A DNA stretch of 64,000 bases, taken from contig CAYSMK010000012.1 in the NCBI GenBank assembly GCA_964432205.1, positions 1 to 64,000 of the forward strand, written 5' to 3'. Source of the DNA: Geomobilibacter sp964432205 (GTDB taxonomy: Bacteria > Desulfobacterota > Desulfuromonadia > Geobacterales > DSM-12255). Both the position numbers and the translations under genes were made by a program. Below the pieces are notes generated by a model. That model saw only the letters and a program-made list of their open reading frames with translations, made no database searches and had not been told where the DNA came from. Below, one piece after another: positions 40,546 to 48,948 of this stretch (position 1 is the first letter of the stretch; every line of letters begins with the position of its first letter).

Positions 40546-40672
40546 GAAAAGGGCCGGACTGCTCGGTGGCCTCCATGCGGAGGAGGCTTTCGGCAACCCG
40601 GCCGACTGTGGTGGGCTGGATGGTTTAGTCCCGTGGCTTTCCGTCCCCCGGTCACCCGGGGTTTGGCTGTTG
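40546..40672 (-). ncRNA. GEMM-I cyclic-dinucleotide riboswitch with terminator platform
   Basis: On the minus strand the leader contains the GEMM-I landmarks in order: AAACC; a GC stem capped by the GNRA loop GTGA; GGGACGGAAAGCC; the tetraloop receptor CTAAACC; and a second stem ending CGGGTTGCCGA (aptamer about 40586-40672). Downstream CCGGCCC followed by TTTT (40547-40557) can pair with GGCCGGG of the aptamer, forming a terminator. In this model ligand binding would prevent termination. The 5' P1 strand (CAGCC) differs from Vc2, so whether c-di-GMP or cGAMP is the ligand cannot be decided here. Confidence 0.75.
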
Positions 40673-40687
40673 TCTTTATTTTGATTA

Positions 40688-40715
40688 ATGTTATAGCCTG
40701 GGTGCAGGGTGTCAA
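40688..40715 (-). promoter_or_regulatory. Promoter of the riboswitch transcript
   Basis: TTGACA (40710-40715) and TAACAT (40688-40693) lie 16 bp apart on the minus strand, with an overlapping TATAAC at 40690. Transcription would start near 40681, just before the aptamer. A perfect 7-bp dyad (TTCAAGT-GAAAA-ACTTGAA, 40719-40737) lies directly upstream of the -35. Confidence 0.6.
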
Positions 40716-40815
40716 GACTTCAAGTGAAAAACTTGAAACGGGTGAACTACATTGATGCTGGGCTTTGGAGGAACTCTACCGCAACCGCAGCTAACTCGTG
40801 CCAGATGTGACCTTG

Positions 40816-42042
40816 TTACAGTCCAGGAAACAGGCTTAAAGCAGCAGTGATCTCTTCAACGTTGGCTACACTTTCCGTCTCATCAAAGCGCTGTCCATCG
40901 CGTGTTATCGGATAGCGGAACCCATCTGTTTCAACAAGATCCACGCAAGCAATTACAGACAAAAGGATACTGCCGGCAGCGTTAGCGATATCAAAATCAA
41001 CATCATCTTCTGCGAACTCTTTTTGTCGAACCACAGCCTGCTCACTCTGCCGGAAAAGTTCAAGAGAATGAATGCTCTTCCAGTCGTCGATTTCGTCAGT
41101 TAAACAGGGGGAGTTTCCATATGCCAGATAATACGCCTCACAGGATGCAAATTTCTGTTCGATTGGGTGCTCTGCGCCACGTGAGAGCATCCATAGGCCA
41201 TTGGGGCCGCGGCGCGACAGATGGGGAACAATGACAATGGCTGAACAGGAGAGAAAATCCAACAGAGTCAAATCGATGTATGGCCGCCCGACCAACACCT
41301 CTGCCCCGCCAATCTTGAAGCGCGTTTTTTCGCCATATTCCTTGCGCCAGAGATCGCAGACATTGTTCTTCTTGAACCATTCAATAACAAACGGCATAAC
41401 CTCCTGCGTCTTTTTCCCGCACCAGCATTGAATGTCTTCGAAAAATTCTATGGCTTCTGCTGACCATTCATCTGGCTGTACATTGATCTCAGAAACCGAA
41501 ACCCATTGTGACGAAAGAACATTCTGTTCCAACAATTCGACAATCTTTTCAAATACGTCTTCATTTCCATAGTCGACGATTTGTTCCTTACGAAGCGGCA
41601 GTACGTCATGCGGTCTCTTGAAACGAGTAGCCGTAGGATCCGGGGGTATGGCAGCAATGGCTGCATTCCAATCGGGCGCATCAGGCGACCAGACCAGCTT
41701 TGCCTCTGGGAATGCAACTCCGGATGTGTTTTTCCCCGGTGTGCCAACGTAAAGGCGCACATCCGGGCTACGGCCGATGACGTGTCGGGATATTCTGGAT
41801 GTCAGCGGCAAGGCACCTTCTTCAGCAACAATGTCGGCAACCAGATCGAGATCACCGCAATGCAGGGCACCACGGGCATACGATCCCACGACCCATACTG
41901 CCTCTACTCGCAAGCGTGAACAATGCAGACCCGGCAGGAAATCATATCGATACTCCACATCAAACACGTTCCTGTTCTTAACCCGCTGACAAATTTTCTG
42001 CAAAGATTTCGTGAATGAATCCCGACTTCTTCTCGTTTCCAT
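40816..42042 (-). CDS. Nucleotidyltransferase-fold protein of the restriction island
   Basis: This is a 408-residue soluble protein. Near residue 50, VVGSYARGALHCGDLDLVAD is the polymerase-beta-type nucleotidyltransferase core (GS loop and DxD metal ligands). The rest has no family I recognise, including a long middle region and a C-terminal helical part. Base composition is clearly lower in GC than its neighbours, which suggests recent transfer. It is the last gene of the type I restriction unit, where nucleotidyltransferases often act in defence or as toxins. That function is inferred from context only. Confidence 0.65.
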   Translation of the reverse strand: METRRSRDSFTKSLQKICQRVKNRNVFDVEYRYDFLPGLHCSRLRVEAVWVVGSYARGALHCGDLDLVADIVAEEGALPLTSRISRHVIGRSPDVRLYVGTPGKNTSGVAFPEAKLVWSPDAPDWNAAIAAIPPDPTATRFKRPHDVLPLRKEQIVDYGNEDVFEKIVELLEQNVLSSQWVSVSEINVQPDEWSAEAIEFFEDIQCWCGKKTQEVMPFVIEWFKKNNVCDLWRKEYGEKTRFKIGGAEVLVGRPYIDLTLLDFLSCSAIVIVPHLSRRGPNGLWMLSRGAEHPIEQKFASCEAYYLAYGNSPCLTDEIDDWKSIHSLELFRQSEQAVVRQKEFAEDDVDFDIANAAGSILLSVIACVDLVETDGFRYPITRDGQRFDETESVANVEEITAALSLFPGL

Positions 42043-42059
42043 AGCCCATACTCCTCGTA

Positions 42060-42767
42060 TTAGACCAGTGCCAGTTCAAGCTTGTGCTTCCGTTTTTCCC
42101 AGTCCGGCATCACCTTTTCCAGCAGCCGGTAAAAAGCAGGGCTGTGGTCATGGCATTGCAGGTGGCAAAATTCGTGAGTGATGACATAATCTATGCACTC
42201 CTTCGGGGCGCGGATCAGGTTGGTATTGAGGGTCAGGATGCCGCCTCGGGAAAGGCTGCCCCAGCGTTTTTTCATCCTCCTGATCTGCAGTCGGGGCATC
42301 GTTAATCCCAACTTTTCAAAGTGCGGCCAGCACCTCTCGAAGCTGTTCTGGAAACTGCCTGCTGCCTTTTCCGCATACCAACTGTTCAGCAAGGCCCTGG
42401 TCTTCTCCGGGCCGGATACCCCCTCTGTTTCGACCATGAAGTGCCCTCTCGACAGCACAACAGCATCCCGGCTGCCCTCGCTGACCTTCAGGCGAAATTG
42501 TCGGCCGAGATACAGATGGGTTTCGCCGCCGACAAATTGTCGCTCCGGCGTTCTCGGGTCGAACTGCCGGAAATACTGCTGCTGCTTGATGATCCAGCGG
42601 GCGCGCTTGACGACCCTGTTGCGGATTTCCTCCAGACCGGCTCCGACCGGTGCCTTGACTACCACCCTGCTGTCGGGGAATACCTCAATAGCCAGGGTTT
42701 TTCTGGCAGCATAGAGCACGGTGAAGTTGATGCTATCCCTGCCATAGGTGACTTTGCAATGAGGCAT
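42060..42767 (-). CDS. YgjP-like zinc metallopeptidase (DUF45)
   Basis: This is a 235-residue soluble protein of the YgjP/SprT-related metallopeptidase family. The zinc site HEFCHLQCHDHSPAFY (HExxH) is near residue 180, preceded by the conserved RMKKRWGSLSRGGILTLNTNLI. The N-terminal half has the family's beta-rich segment. It starts two bases after the hsdR stop region. Genes of this family are frequent companions of hsdR, with an unclear role. Confidence 0.85.
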   Translation of the reverse strand: MPHCKVTYGRDSINFTVLYAARKTLAIEVFPDSRVVVKAPVGAGLEEIRNRVVKRARWIIKQQQYFRQFDPRTPERQFVGGETHLYLGRQFRLKVSEGSRDAVVLSRGHFMVETEGVSGPEKTRALLNSWYAEKAAGSFQNSFERCWPHFEKLGLTMPRLQIRRMKKRWGSLSRGGILTLNTNLIRAPKECIDYVITHEFCHLQCHDHSPAFYRLLEKVMPDWEKRKHKLELALV

Positions 42768-42769
42768 TA

Positions 42770-45700
42770 CTATTTTCTCCGGCTTTTTGACACCTGCAGC
42801 GTCTTTTCAATCAGCTCGTCCATTTGGTCCAGGCTGATTTCAATTCCCCTGGCTCCCTTTACCTCGTCGAACAGGTAATCGTCGATGTCATTGATCACCT
42901 GTTTCCTGGCATCGTCATCGTCCCAGAACTGCACCTTCCAGTGCCGATCGAGAATGGTCCGGACCGCCAGGGCTATCTCGGCAGAAACCGCTTCGCATGC
43001 TTCCTGTCCCAGGTTGAGTTGTGCCAGGAATGGCTTCAGCACGCCAAAGTAGGCCATGGCCTCTTCATTGCCGGCCAAGCTGGGGGGGATGTCGTCGTGC
43101 TGGCGCGTAACAACCCTGGTGCGATACTCAACAGCCTGGTTCAGGTACTCAAGGTCGGATATGCGCTTTGCTCGGAAGTCCTCGATGGCCTGCTGGATCA
43201 GCCGGGAGAATTTTTCGTAGAAGGCCGGATCCTCGGCCATCTTCTCGGTAATGACCTTCTTGGTGGCATGGGCAATGGAATCTGCCCTGGCCGCCGTCGT
43301 CCTGCCGTAAACCTCCTGCTCTTCCTTCACCAGGTTGAACATCTTTTCGTCAAAAATGTTCACCGGCTCGTTCAACTGAATCACTTCGTTAGCCTGGATA
43401 TGGGTATCGAGGAGCTTCTTGATCTTCGGCTCGTAATCGCGGTAGTCGATAGCCTCGGCATAACGAAGCTTGACCGCCGCCTTCAGGTTGTGGAAGCGCT
43501 TCAGGTCGGCCTTGTAGCGCTGCAGCTTGGCATCGTCGACCGTGGTAATGAACGTCTCGGCGGAAAGGGCAATGCCGAGTGTCTTGCTGTACTCGGCCAG
43601 CCGCTGGTAAAAGTCCTCCCGAACGGCATCGTCGGCCAGCAGGACTTCATAGGCCTCTTCGTCGTAGCTGTTCTTGACCGTCTTGAAGAGATCCCACAGG
43701 TCGGAGTAACGCTGGGGGAGCTTCTCGATTTCGGCATTGATTGAGGTCAGCGTCCCCTTCAGGTCGTCCTCGTCATATCCTTCAAAAGCGCCGTACATGG
43801 TCAGCGCCTTGTCCAGCTCACCCAAGAGCCCGACATAGTCGACGACAAACCCCTCGTCCTTGTCCTCCGACAGCCGGTTGACGCGGGCGATGGCCTGGAG
43901 CAGGGTATGCTCCTTCAGCTCCTTGCAGATGTAGATGATCCGGTTGCGCGGGGCATCGAAACCGGTCAGCAGTTTGCTCACCACGATGAGGATTTCCGGC
44001 TCCGACCCGAACTTGAACTGGTTGATGATCTGCTTGGTGTATTCCTCCTCGCTGCCGTAGCGTTTCATCATCCTGGTCCAGAATTTGACCACCTCGTCCG
44101 TCGGCTCGTCATCGGTCTCCTCGTAACCTTCGCGGCTGTCCGGCGCGGATATGACCACCTCGGAGGAGACAAAGCCGATCGTCTCAAGATGCCCCTGGTA
44201 CTTGAGAGCAACGGCCTTGCTCGGGGCAACCAGCTGGGCCTTGAAGCCGGTCCCCTGCCAGTTGGCGCGGAAATGTTCGCTGATGTCGAAGGCCCGCATG
44301 TAGACGACCTGATCGGCCTTGTTGAGCATGGAGGCCTTGGCGAATTTCCGCTTCAGGTCTGCCTTCTGCTCCTTCGTCAGCCCCTGGGTGTGCCGCTCGA
44401 ACCAGAGATCGATGGCAGCCTTGTTCTGCTCCATCTCCACCAGCCGCCCCTCGTAGAGCAGCGGCACCACCGCCCCGTCCTCCACCGCCTGGTTGATGGA
44501 GTAGTGCGGTTCGATCAGCCCGCCGAACTTGACGAAGTTGTTCTTCTCCTTTTTCAGGAGCGGCGTGCCGGTAAAGCCGATGTAGCAGGCATTGGGGAAC
44601 ATCTGCCGCATCCGCGCCGAGAAGTTGCCGAAGTTGGTCCGGTGGCTCTCGTCGATCAGCATGAAGATATCGGGTGAATCGTCCTGAAACTTCCTCAGGT
44701 TCAGCGCCTTGTCGAACTTGTGAATCAGGGTGGTGACAATGCTCGCCTTGTGCTCCGCCACCAGCTCCATCAGGTGCCGTCCCGACGTGGCCCGGTTCGG
44801 GTCAAGGCCGCAGGCGGCAAAGGTATTGCCGAGCTGCTTGTCCAGATCGTCCCGGTCCGTCACCAGCACGATGCGCGGATTGGTCACCCCCGGATCGAGG
44901 GCCAGACCTCGCCCCAGCATGACCATGGTGAGCGACTTGCCCGACCCCTGGGTATGCCAGATGATGCCACCCCGCCGCCTGCCGTCGGCTTCCAGCTGCC
45001 TGATTCGCTCCAGGGTGGACTTGACGACAAAGTATTGCTGATAGCGGGCGATCTTCTTGATGCCGCCATCGAAGAGGGTGAACTTGAAGGCCAGCTCCAG
45101 CAGCCGCTCCGGCCGGCAGAGGCTGTAGAGCGCCCGGTCCTGCTCCGTCACCAGCCGCTCACCCTCGGCCTCATGGGCGTCGAAGAACTTTCTGGCAATG
45201 GCAAAGTCGCCGCTGAAGAGAAGGTCTTTCTTCTCCGGGTCAAGAGCGGTATTGACGCAGGCGGCGACATCGGTCGCCTTGTCCCGCAGCTCTTTCCAGA
45301 TCCCCCAGAACTTGGCCGCCGTGCCTGCCGTGGCATACTGGGCGGCGTTCTTGTTGACCCCCAGCACCAGCTGGGCGAAGACGAACAGCCGGGGGATATA
45401 GTCGTCGCTCTGGTTGCGGATAGTTTGGGAGATCGCCTGCTCCACCTCGACATTAGGGGACTTACATTCGATCACCGCCAGCGGGATGCCGTTGACGAAG
45501 AGGACGATATCCGGCCGGGCCGATTCGGAGCTGCGGAAACGGTCCACACTGAATTCGGCGCTAACGTGAAAGACGTTCCGCTCCCAGTTGCGCCAGTCGA
45601 TGTAGTTCAGGTTGAAGCTCTTGGAATCCCCCTCGATGCTCTGCTCCAGCGCCGTCCCCAGGGTGATCAGGTCGTAGATGGCCTCGTTGGTCTTCAGCAG

Positions 45701-45964
45701 CCCGTCGTACTTGACGCTCTTCAGCTTCTGGATAGCGGTCTGGATGTTCTCCTCGCTGAAGAGGAATTCGCGCCCCTTGTAAGTAATCCGGTTCAGCCGC
45801 TTCAACTGGTCGCGCAGAATCCCTTCGAGAAGGACATTGCCGGTCTTCCTCTGCCGCTGGGCAAGGGCCTTTTCGGGGGGGAGGTAGTCGTAGCCCAGGT
45901 TGATGAGGAGCTGCAGGGCGGGGATTTGGGAGAGGTGTTTTTCGTTGAAGCGGAAACCGGTCAT
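42770..45964 (-). CDS. hsdR: Type I restriction enzyme, R subunit
   Basis: This 1064-residue motor and nuclease cuts DNA after translocation. An N-terminal PD-(D/E)xK nuclease carries RPDIVLFVNGIPLAVIECKSP (about residue 165). Superfamily 2 helicase motifs follow: Walker A HTQGSGKSLTM (about 340), VTDRDDL, Walker B LIDESHRTNFG, FTGTPLL and VVSKLLTGFDAPRNR. The C-terminal helical part binds the methylase core. It has no frameshift or stop. Its start overlaps the four-helix-bundle gene by four bases. Confidence 0.95.
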   Translation of the reverse strand: MTGFRFNEKHLSQIPALQLLINLGYDYLPPEKALAQRQRKTGNVLLEGILRDQLKRLNRITYKGREFLFSEENIQTAIQKLKSVKYDGLLKTNEAIYDLITLGTALEQSIEGDSKSFNLNYIDWRNWERNVFHVSAEFSVDRFRSSESARPDIVLFVNGIPLAVIECKSPNVEVEQAISQTIRNQSDDYIPRLFVFAQLVLGVNKNAAQYATAGTAAKFWGIWKELRDKATDVAACVNTALDPEKKDLLFSGDFAIARKFFDAHEAEGERLVTEQDRALYSLCRPERLLELAFKFTLFDGGIKKIARYQQYFVVKSTLERIRQLEADGRRRGGIIWHTQGSGKSLTMVMLGRGLALDPGVTNPRIVLVTDRDDLDKQLGNTFAACGLDPNRATSGRHLMELVAEHKASIVTTLIHKFDKALNLRKFQDDSPDIFMLIDESHRTNFGNFSARMRQMFPNACYIGFTGTPLLKKEKNNFVKFGGLIEPHYSINQAVEDGAVVPLLYEGRLVEMEQNKAAIDLWFERHTQGLTKEQKADLKRKFAKASMLNKADQVVYMRAFDISEHFRANWQGTGFKAQLVAPSKAVALKYQGHLETIGFVSSEVVISAPDSREGYEETDDEPTDEVVKFWTRMMKRYGSEEEYTKQIINQFKFGSEPEILIVVSKLLTGFDAPRNRIIYICKELKEHTLLQAIARVNRLSEDKDEGFVVDYVGLLGELDKALTMYGAFEGYDEDDLKGTLTSINAEIEKLPQRYSDLWDLFKTVKNSYDEEAYEVLLADDAVREDFYQRLAEYSKTLGIALSAETFITTVDDAKLQRYKADLKRFHNLKAAVKLRYAEAIDYRDYEPKIKKLLDTHIQANEVIQLNEPVNIFDEKMFNLVKEEQEVYGRTTAARADSIAHATKKVITEKMAEDPAFYEKFSRLIQQAIEDFRAKRISDLEYLNQAVEYRTRVVTRQHDDIPPSLAGNEEAMAYFGVLKPFLAQLNLGQEACEAVSAEIALAVRTILDRHWKVQFWDDDDARKQVINDIDDYLFDEVKGARGIEISLDQMDELIEKTLQVSKSRRK

Positions 45965-46617
45965 GGTTTTCTCCGGGACTGGGTGCGAGTGCGGTAGAGG
46001 CGTTCGGTGAAGCCTCCTTCTTTCTCGAAGGCCTCGGCCTGGGCCGCCAGCTGGCGGTCGAGCAGGGAGCGGGCGACGGCGAGGAGGGTGAGGGCAGCGT
46101 TGGCGGTTATTTCGGGGTAGGTGGTTTTTGTGGAAGGTTCGGTTTTTGTGGACGTGGTGGACTGAGTGGACACCATGGACGACGTGGACAGTCCATCAAG
46201 TCCACCAGGTCCATGTTGTCCATAGACCTCCTTCACCCACTCCGCCACCTCATCCGCAGTCCCGCACCGCCGCGCCACCAGCGCCTTCCGGCGCGGGTCC
46301 TCCCGCTCCCAGAGCGGCAGCCCCCGCTGCCGCAAAAAGTCTTCATAGTCCAGCCGCAGCTCTTCCAGGCTGGCCCGGGCCACATTGGTCAGCTTCAGTT
46401 CGGCCTTCTTGGAGGTGCCCGATGCCTGGCTCCCTTCGGCGATGTTCTGCACGCCGCTCCGCGCCGCCTGCACCATCTGATCGCGGGTGCGGCTGAACTT
46501 GTCGATATAGCGCTCGCAAAAGCGCACCGTCACATCAAAGACCAGCTGGGCAAGCTGAAAGGATTTCAGCTTGCGATAACCACCATGCCTGGGAATCAAC
46601 CCTTCCCCATCAGCCAT
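45961..46617 (-). CDS. Four-helix-bundle protein with suffix domain
   Basis: This is a 218-residue protein. Residues about 15-100 match the four-helix-bundle family related to the S23 intervening-sequence protein (YRKLKSFQLAQLVFDVT, MVQAARSGVQNIAEGS, LRLDYEDFLRQRGLP). A C-terminal suffix follows a Ser/Thr-rich low-complexity stretch (TSSMVSTQSTTSTKTEPSTKTT), whose DNA is a run of short degenerate repeats (about 46125-46215). It lies between hsdS and hsdR. The family recurs in type I restriction operons with no known task. Confidence 0.8.
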   Translation of the reverse strand: MADGEGLIPRHGGYRKLKSFQLAQLVFDVTVRFCERYIDKFSRTRDQMVQAARSGVQNIAEGSQASGTSKKAELKLTNVARASLEELRLDYEDFLRQRGLPLWEREDPRRKALVARRCGTADEVAEWVKEVYGQHGPGGLDGLSTSSMVSTQSTTSTKTEPSTKTTYPEITANAALTLLAVARSLLDRQLAAQAEAFEKEGGFTERLYRTRTQSRRKP

Positions 46618-46700
46618 AGAACACCCCCATCAGCAACCCAAGTCCGTTACGTCCACAAAGTCCACGCTGTCCATCACGTCCAAAACTAACCCCACAAACC

Positions 46701-47885
46701 CTACCCCACCCGCACCCGCCACTCCCCGGTCAACAGCTTCTGCATCAGCCCCCGCTTCTGCCGGCGCAAGGCGTCGGCCTGCCTTTTCAGCAGGTCGATT
46801 TCCTGGCGGGCGGTGTTGAGGATGGCTGCGACTTTTTGCTGTTCCGCCAGCGGAGGCAACGAAATCTTCAAGCCGAAGAAATCGGTCTTGGTAATATTCA
46901 GCAGCCCGTGACTCCTGGCGCCTTCCTGGCAGACCTCTGCCAGCTGCCTGTTCAGCAAGCCGGCCTCAAAAGCATGGGCCATGAAATCGGAATCGCACGG
47001 AGCATCGTCTTTTATGGAGAAGCAGAGGTAAAGCGTGGAGAGAACACCTTGGGGATAATCTTCAAGGCGCTTGATTGCGCCGTAGGGGTAGCCGTTGGAG
47101 GAGCTCCGGTTATAGGCGAATTCACCGTTTTTCAGCAGGTAGTAACCCCTGACATCCTCCGCCGAAACGCTCTTCTTGTAGTAATCCAGTTGACTGACAA
47201 GGCCATGCTGCGCCGAGGTTGTCAGGACATTCAACTCATTGACGCTGTTTTTCCGGGTCACCGGTTCGCAAACGTCTCTGAGGTGAAAGTGCCGCAATTC
47301 ACCTGTGCAGTTATGAATCAGTTTTTGCGTGAGGGCTGTAAATCCATTTTCCTTGGCCGTAATCAGCCGCTCGGTCTTGTCGATGGCGAGGTCCCAGGTG
47401 GAAAGCAGGGAGACAATGGCGGTTTGTTCAGGGAGAGAAGGAAGTGAAACAATTTGTTTCTTCAGATTTTTTCCGCTTATAACTGGTACTGATCCGTCAT
47501 TGCAAAATTTCTGAAGATCTTGTGATTCGAACCAGTAATACAGGAACTCAGCGTAACATTCGGTGGTATCAGAAACAGTTATTACTAAAACATTATCGTC
47601 GGTGAGGCAGCTTTGGGTCAGTATTCGTTTGTTATTCGACCGCAATGCTTCGCCAACCCTAGGAAAAACTATGCTCCCAGCCATAAAAGGCTTTGCCTTC
47701 ATCTTTGCGAGAACATCGTCATTTATGTAATTTTTTGTCTTTGCTACATACTTTATGTTTCCGTGAGAGTTGAGATCTCCCACTTTTACATACATCCATT
47801 TACCCGAATCACTTCCTTGGTATTCATGCTTAAAGGTATATCCCTGCTGAATTGAGGCAAATTCACTGAGAGCGATTTGTTTCAT
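46701..47885 (-). CDS. hsdS: Type I restriction specificity subunit, two target domains
   Basis: This 394-residue specificity subunit has two target recognition domains (about 1-150 and 200-350) each followed by a conserved helix (LPSLPEQTAIVSLLSTWD and LPPLAEQQKVAAILNTARQEIDLL), the pattern of a complete HsdS. Both target domains are much more AT-rich than the flanking helices, as expected for exchanged specificity modules. It overlaps the dinD stop by four bases. A second, half-length specificity gene is at 50510. Confidence 0.92.
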   Translation of the reverse strand: MKQIALSEFASIQQGYTFKHEYQGSDSGKWMYVKVGDLNSHGNIKYVAKTKNYINDDVLAKMKAKPFMAGSIVFPRVGEALRSNNKRILTQSCLTDDNVLVITVSDTTECYAEFLYYWFESQDLQKFCNDGSVPVISGKNLKKQIVSLPSLPEQTAIVSLLSTWDLAIDKTERLITAKENGFTALTQKLIHNCTGELRHFHLRDVCEPVTRKNSVNELNVLTTSAQHGLVSQLDYYKKSVSAEDVRGYYLLKNGEFAYNRSSSNGYPYGAIKRLEDYPQGVLSTLYLCFSIKDDAPCDSDFMAHAFEAGLLNRQLAEVCQEGARSHGLLNITKTDFFGLKISLPPLAEQQKVAAILNTARQEIDLLKRQADALRRQKRGLMQKLLTGEWRVRVG

Positions 47886-48742
47886 TCCCCGCCCTCCAAC
47901 TTCTTCGGCAGCTCAGTCCCCTTGATCAGCCGCTTTTCATCCGACTTCACCCGGCGCTCCAGCTTCTTCAGATCCTCTTCCGCCGGCAGCTCCTCCGGCT
48001 TGATGCCACGCTCCACCAGCATATTGCGGACACTGCGGTTATTCTGCACATGCTCGTCGGTAATCGGCTCTTCTCCCTGCATGTCATGCTGGCGTACGTT
48101 GTGATTGGTGATTTCCGTGGCGAGGTTCTTTGCGGCAATGGTCACGGTCGGTAGAAAGTCGGCAAGCGGGCGATTATCGGGAACAGCAAGCTGCCCCTTC
48201 ATGACCTGGGTGGTTTTGCCAAAAAGAGCGGCATCACCCTTGGAACGGATGCGCCCGAAACCTTGCTCGTCAACACCCCGCTCATAGATGTTCTTCGAGA
48301 GTTCCGTCTCCGACTCGCGCAACTTCTGGCGGGCCTGCAGCCGCTCGTGAAGACGAATCCGCTCTTCGATGATCTCCTGTTTGCGGGTCTGGATGGCGAA
48401 ATAGCTCTGGGCAAAGGCGATCTGGTCCTTGCGCGGGTCGCCATTCTGGGCGATCAGGTAGCAGGCGTAACGGGTCAGCATGATGTCTTCGACCGGCCGT
48501 TCCGCCCCGGAGCCGATGGGGACCATTTTGCTGACGTCAGCAAAATGGTTACTGACATTCACCCCAGCATTTTCACAGGCTGTTTTGGCCTTCTCAATAA
48601 CTTCCAAAAAATTGCGCCATTGCACATAACCCAAAATTTCCTGCAAATCTCGGGCATACCAGAATTCAACCTCTGAATCCGGCCAGGTGTTGGCTATTTC
48701 ATCAAATTGAGAGTGCAACCGGACCATCAATTCCTTATTCAT
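47882..48742 (-). CDS. dinD: DinD-like DNA-damage-inducible protein
   Basis: This 286-residue protein resembles DinD. The N-terminal BRO-N-like segment VEFWYARDLQEILGYVQWRNFLEVIEKAKTAC and the conserved MLTRYACYLIAQNGDPRKDQIAFAQSYFA are diagnostic. The start at 48742 has GGAGG eight bases upstream. DinD interferes with RecA filaments in E. coli. Genes of this type are often placed inside type I restriction operons, as here between hsdM and hsdS. No clear LexA box was found, but an 11-bp perfect dyad lies just upstream. Confidence 0.88.
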   Translation of the reverse strand: MNKELMVRLHSQFDEIANTWPDSEVEFWYARDLQEILGYVQWRNFLEVIEKAKTACENAGVNVSNHFADVSKMVPIGSGAERPVEDIMLTRYACYLIAQNGDPRKDQIAFAQSYFAIQTRKQEIIEERIRLHERLQARQKLRESETELSKNIYERGVDEQGFGRIRSKGDAALFGKTTQVMKGQLAVPDNRPLADFLPTVTIAAKNLATEITNHNVRQHDMQGEEPITDEHVQNNRSVRNMLVERGIKPEELPAEEDLKKLERRVKSDEKRLIKGTELPKKLEGGE

Positions 48743-48777
48743 TTGCAAAGCCTCCATGTCAGGCGTTAACTGAACCA

Positions 48778-48811
48778 CCGACCATATTTCCCAACTGGTG
48801 AATATGGTCGG
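48778..48811. promoter_or_regulatory. Perfect 11-bp dyad between hsdM and dinD
   Basis: CCGACCATATT (48778-48788) pairs with AATATGGTCGG (48801-48811) with a 12-base spacer. It lies 36 bp upstream of dinD and after the hsdM stop. It lacks a T-run, so it may be an operator rather than a terminator. Confidence 0.45.
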
Positions 48812-48891
48812 CACCATCTCGTGCATCGCCACGAAATGGTCAACCTCTTGTTACCATTGCGAGCATTACCTCGATATGGTTCGAAATCGCG

Positions 48892-48937
48892 CTTCGACTC
48901 CGCTCAGCGCACGCTTGTTCCCTGAACGGAGTCGAAG
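48892..48937. repeat. REP-like intergenic palindrome
   Basis: CTTCGACTCCG (48892-48902) and CGGAGTCGAAG (48927-48937) are perfect arms around 24 bases. Similar CTTCGACTCCGCTCAGCG palindromes are common intergenic repeats in bacteria. It lies 12 bases after the hsdM stop. Confidence 0.65.
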
Positions 48938-48948
48938 GGAATTAGCAC

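Noticed and set aside
46125..46215. CRISPR-like or tandem array in the four-helix-bundle gene
   Set aside because: The short degenerate GTGGAC/TTTGTGG units are in frame and encode a Ser/Thr linker. There are no spacers of constant length.
48743..48780. LexA box before dinD
   Set aside because: GGTTCAGTTAACGCC partly resembles a Geobacter-type LexA site but fails at the conserved C, G and final ACC positions.
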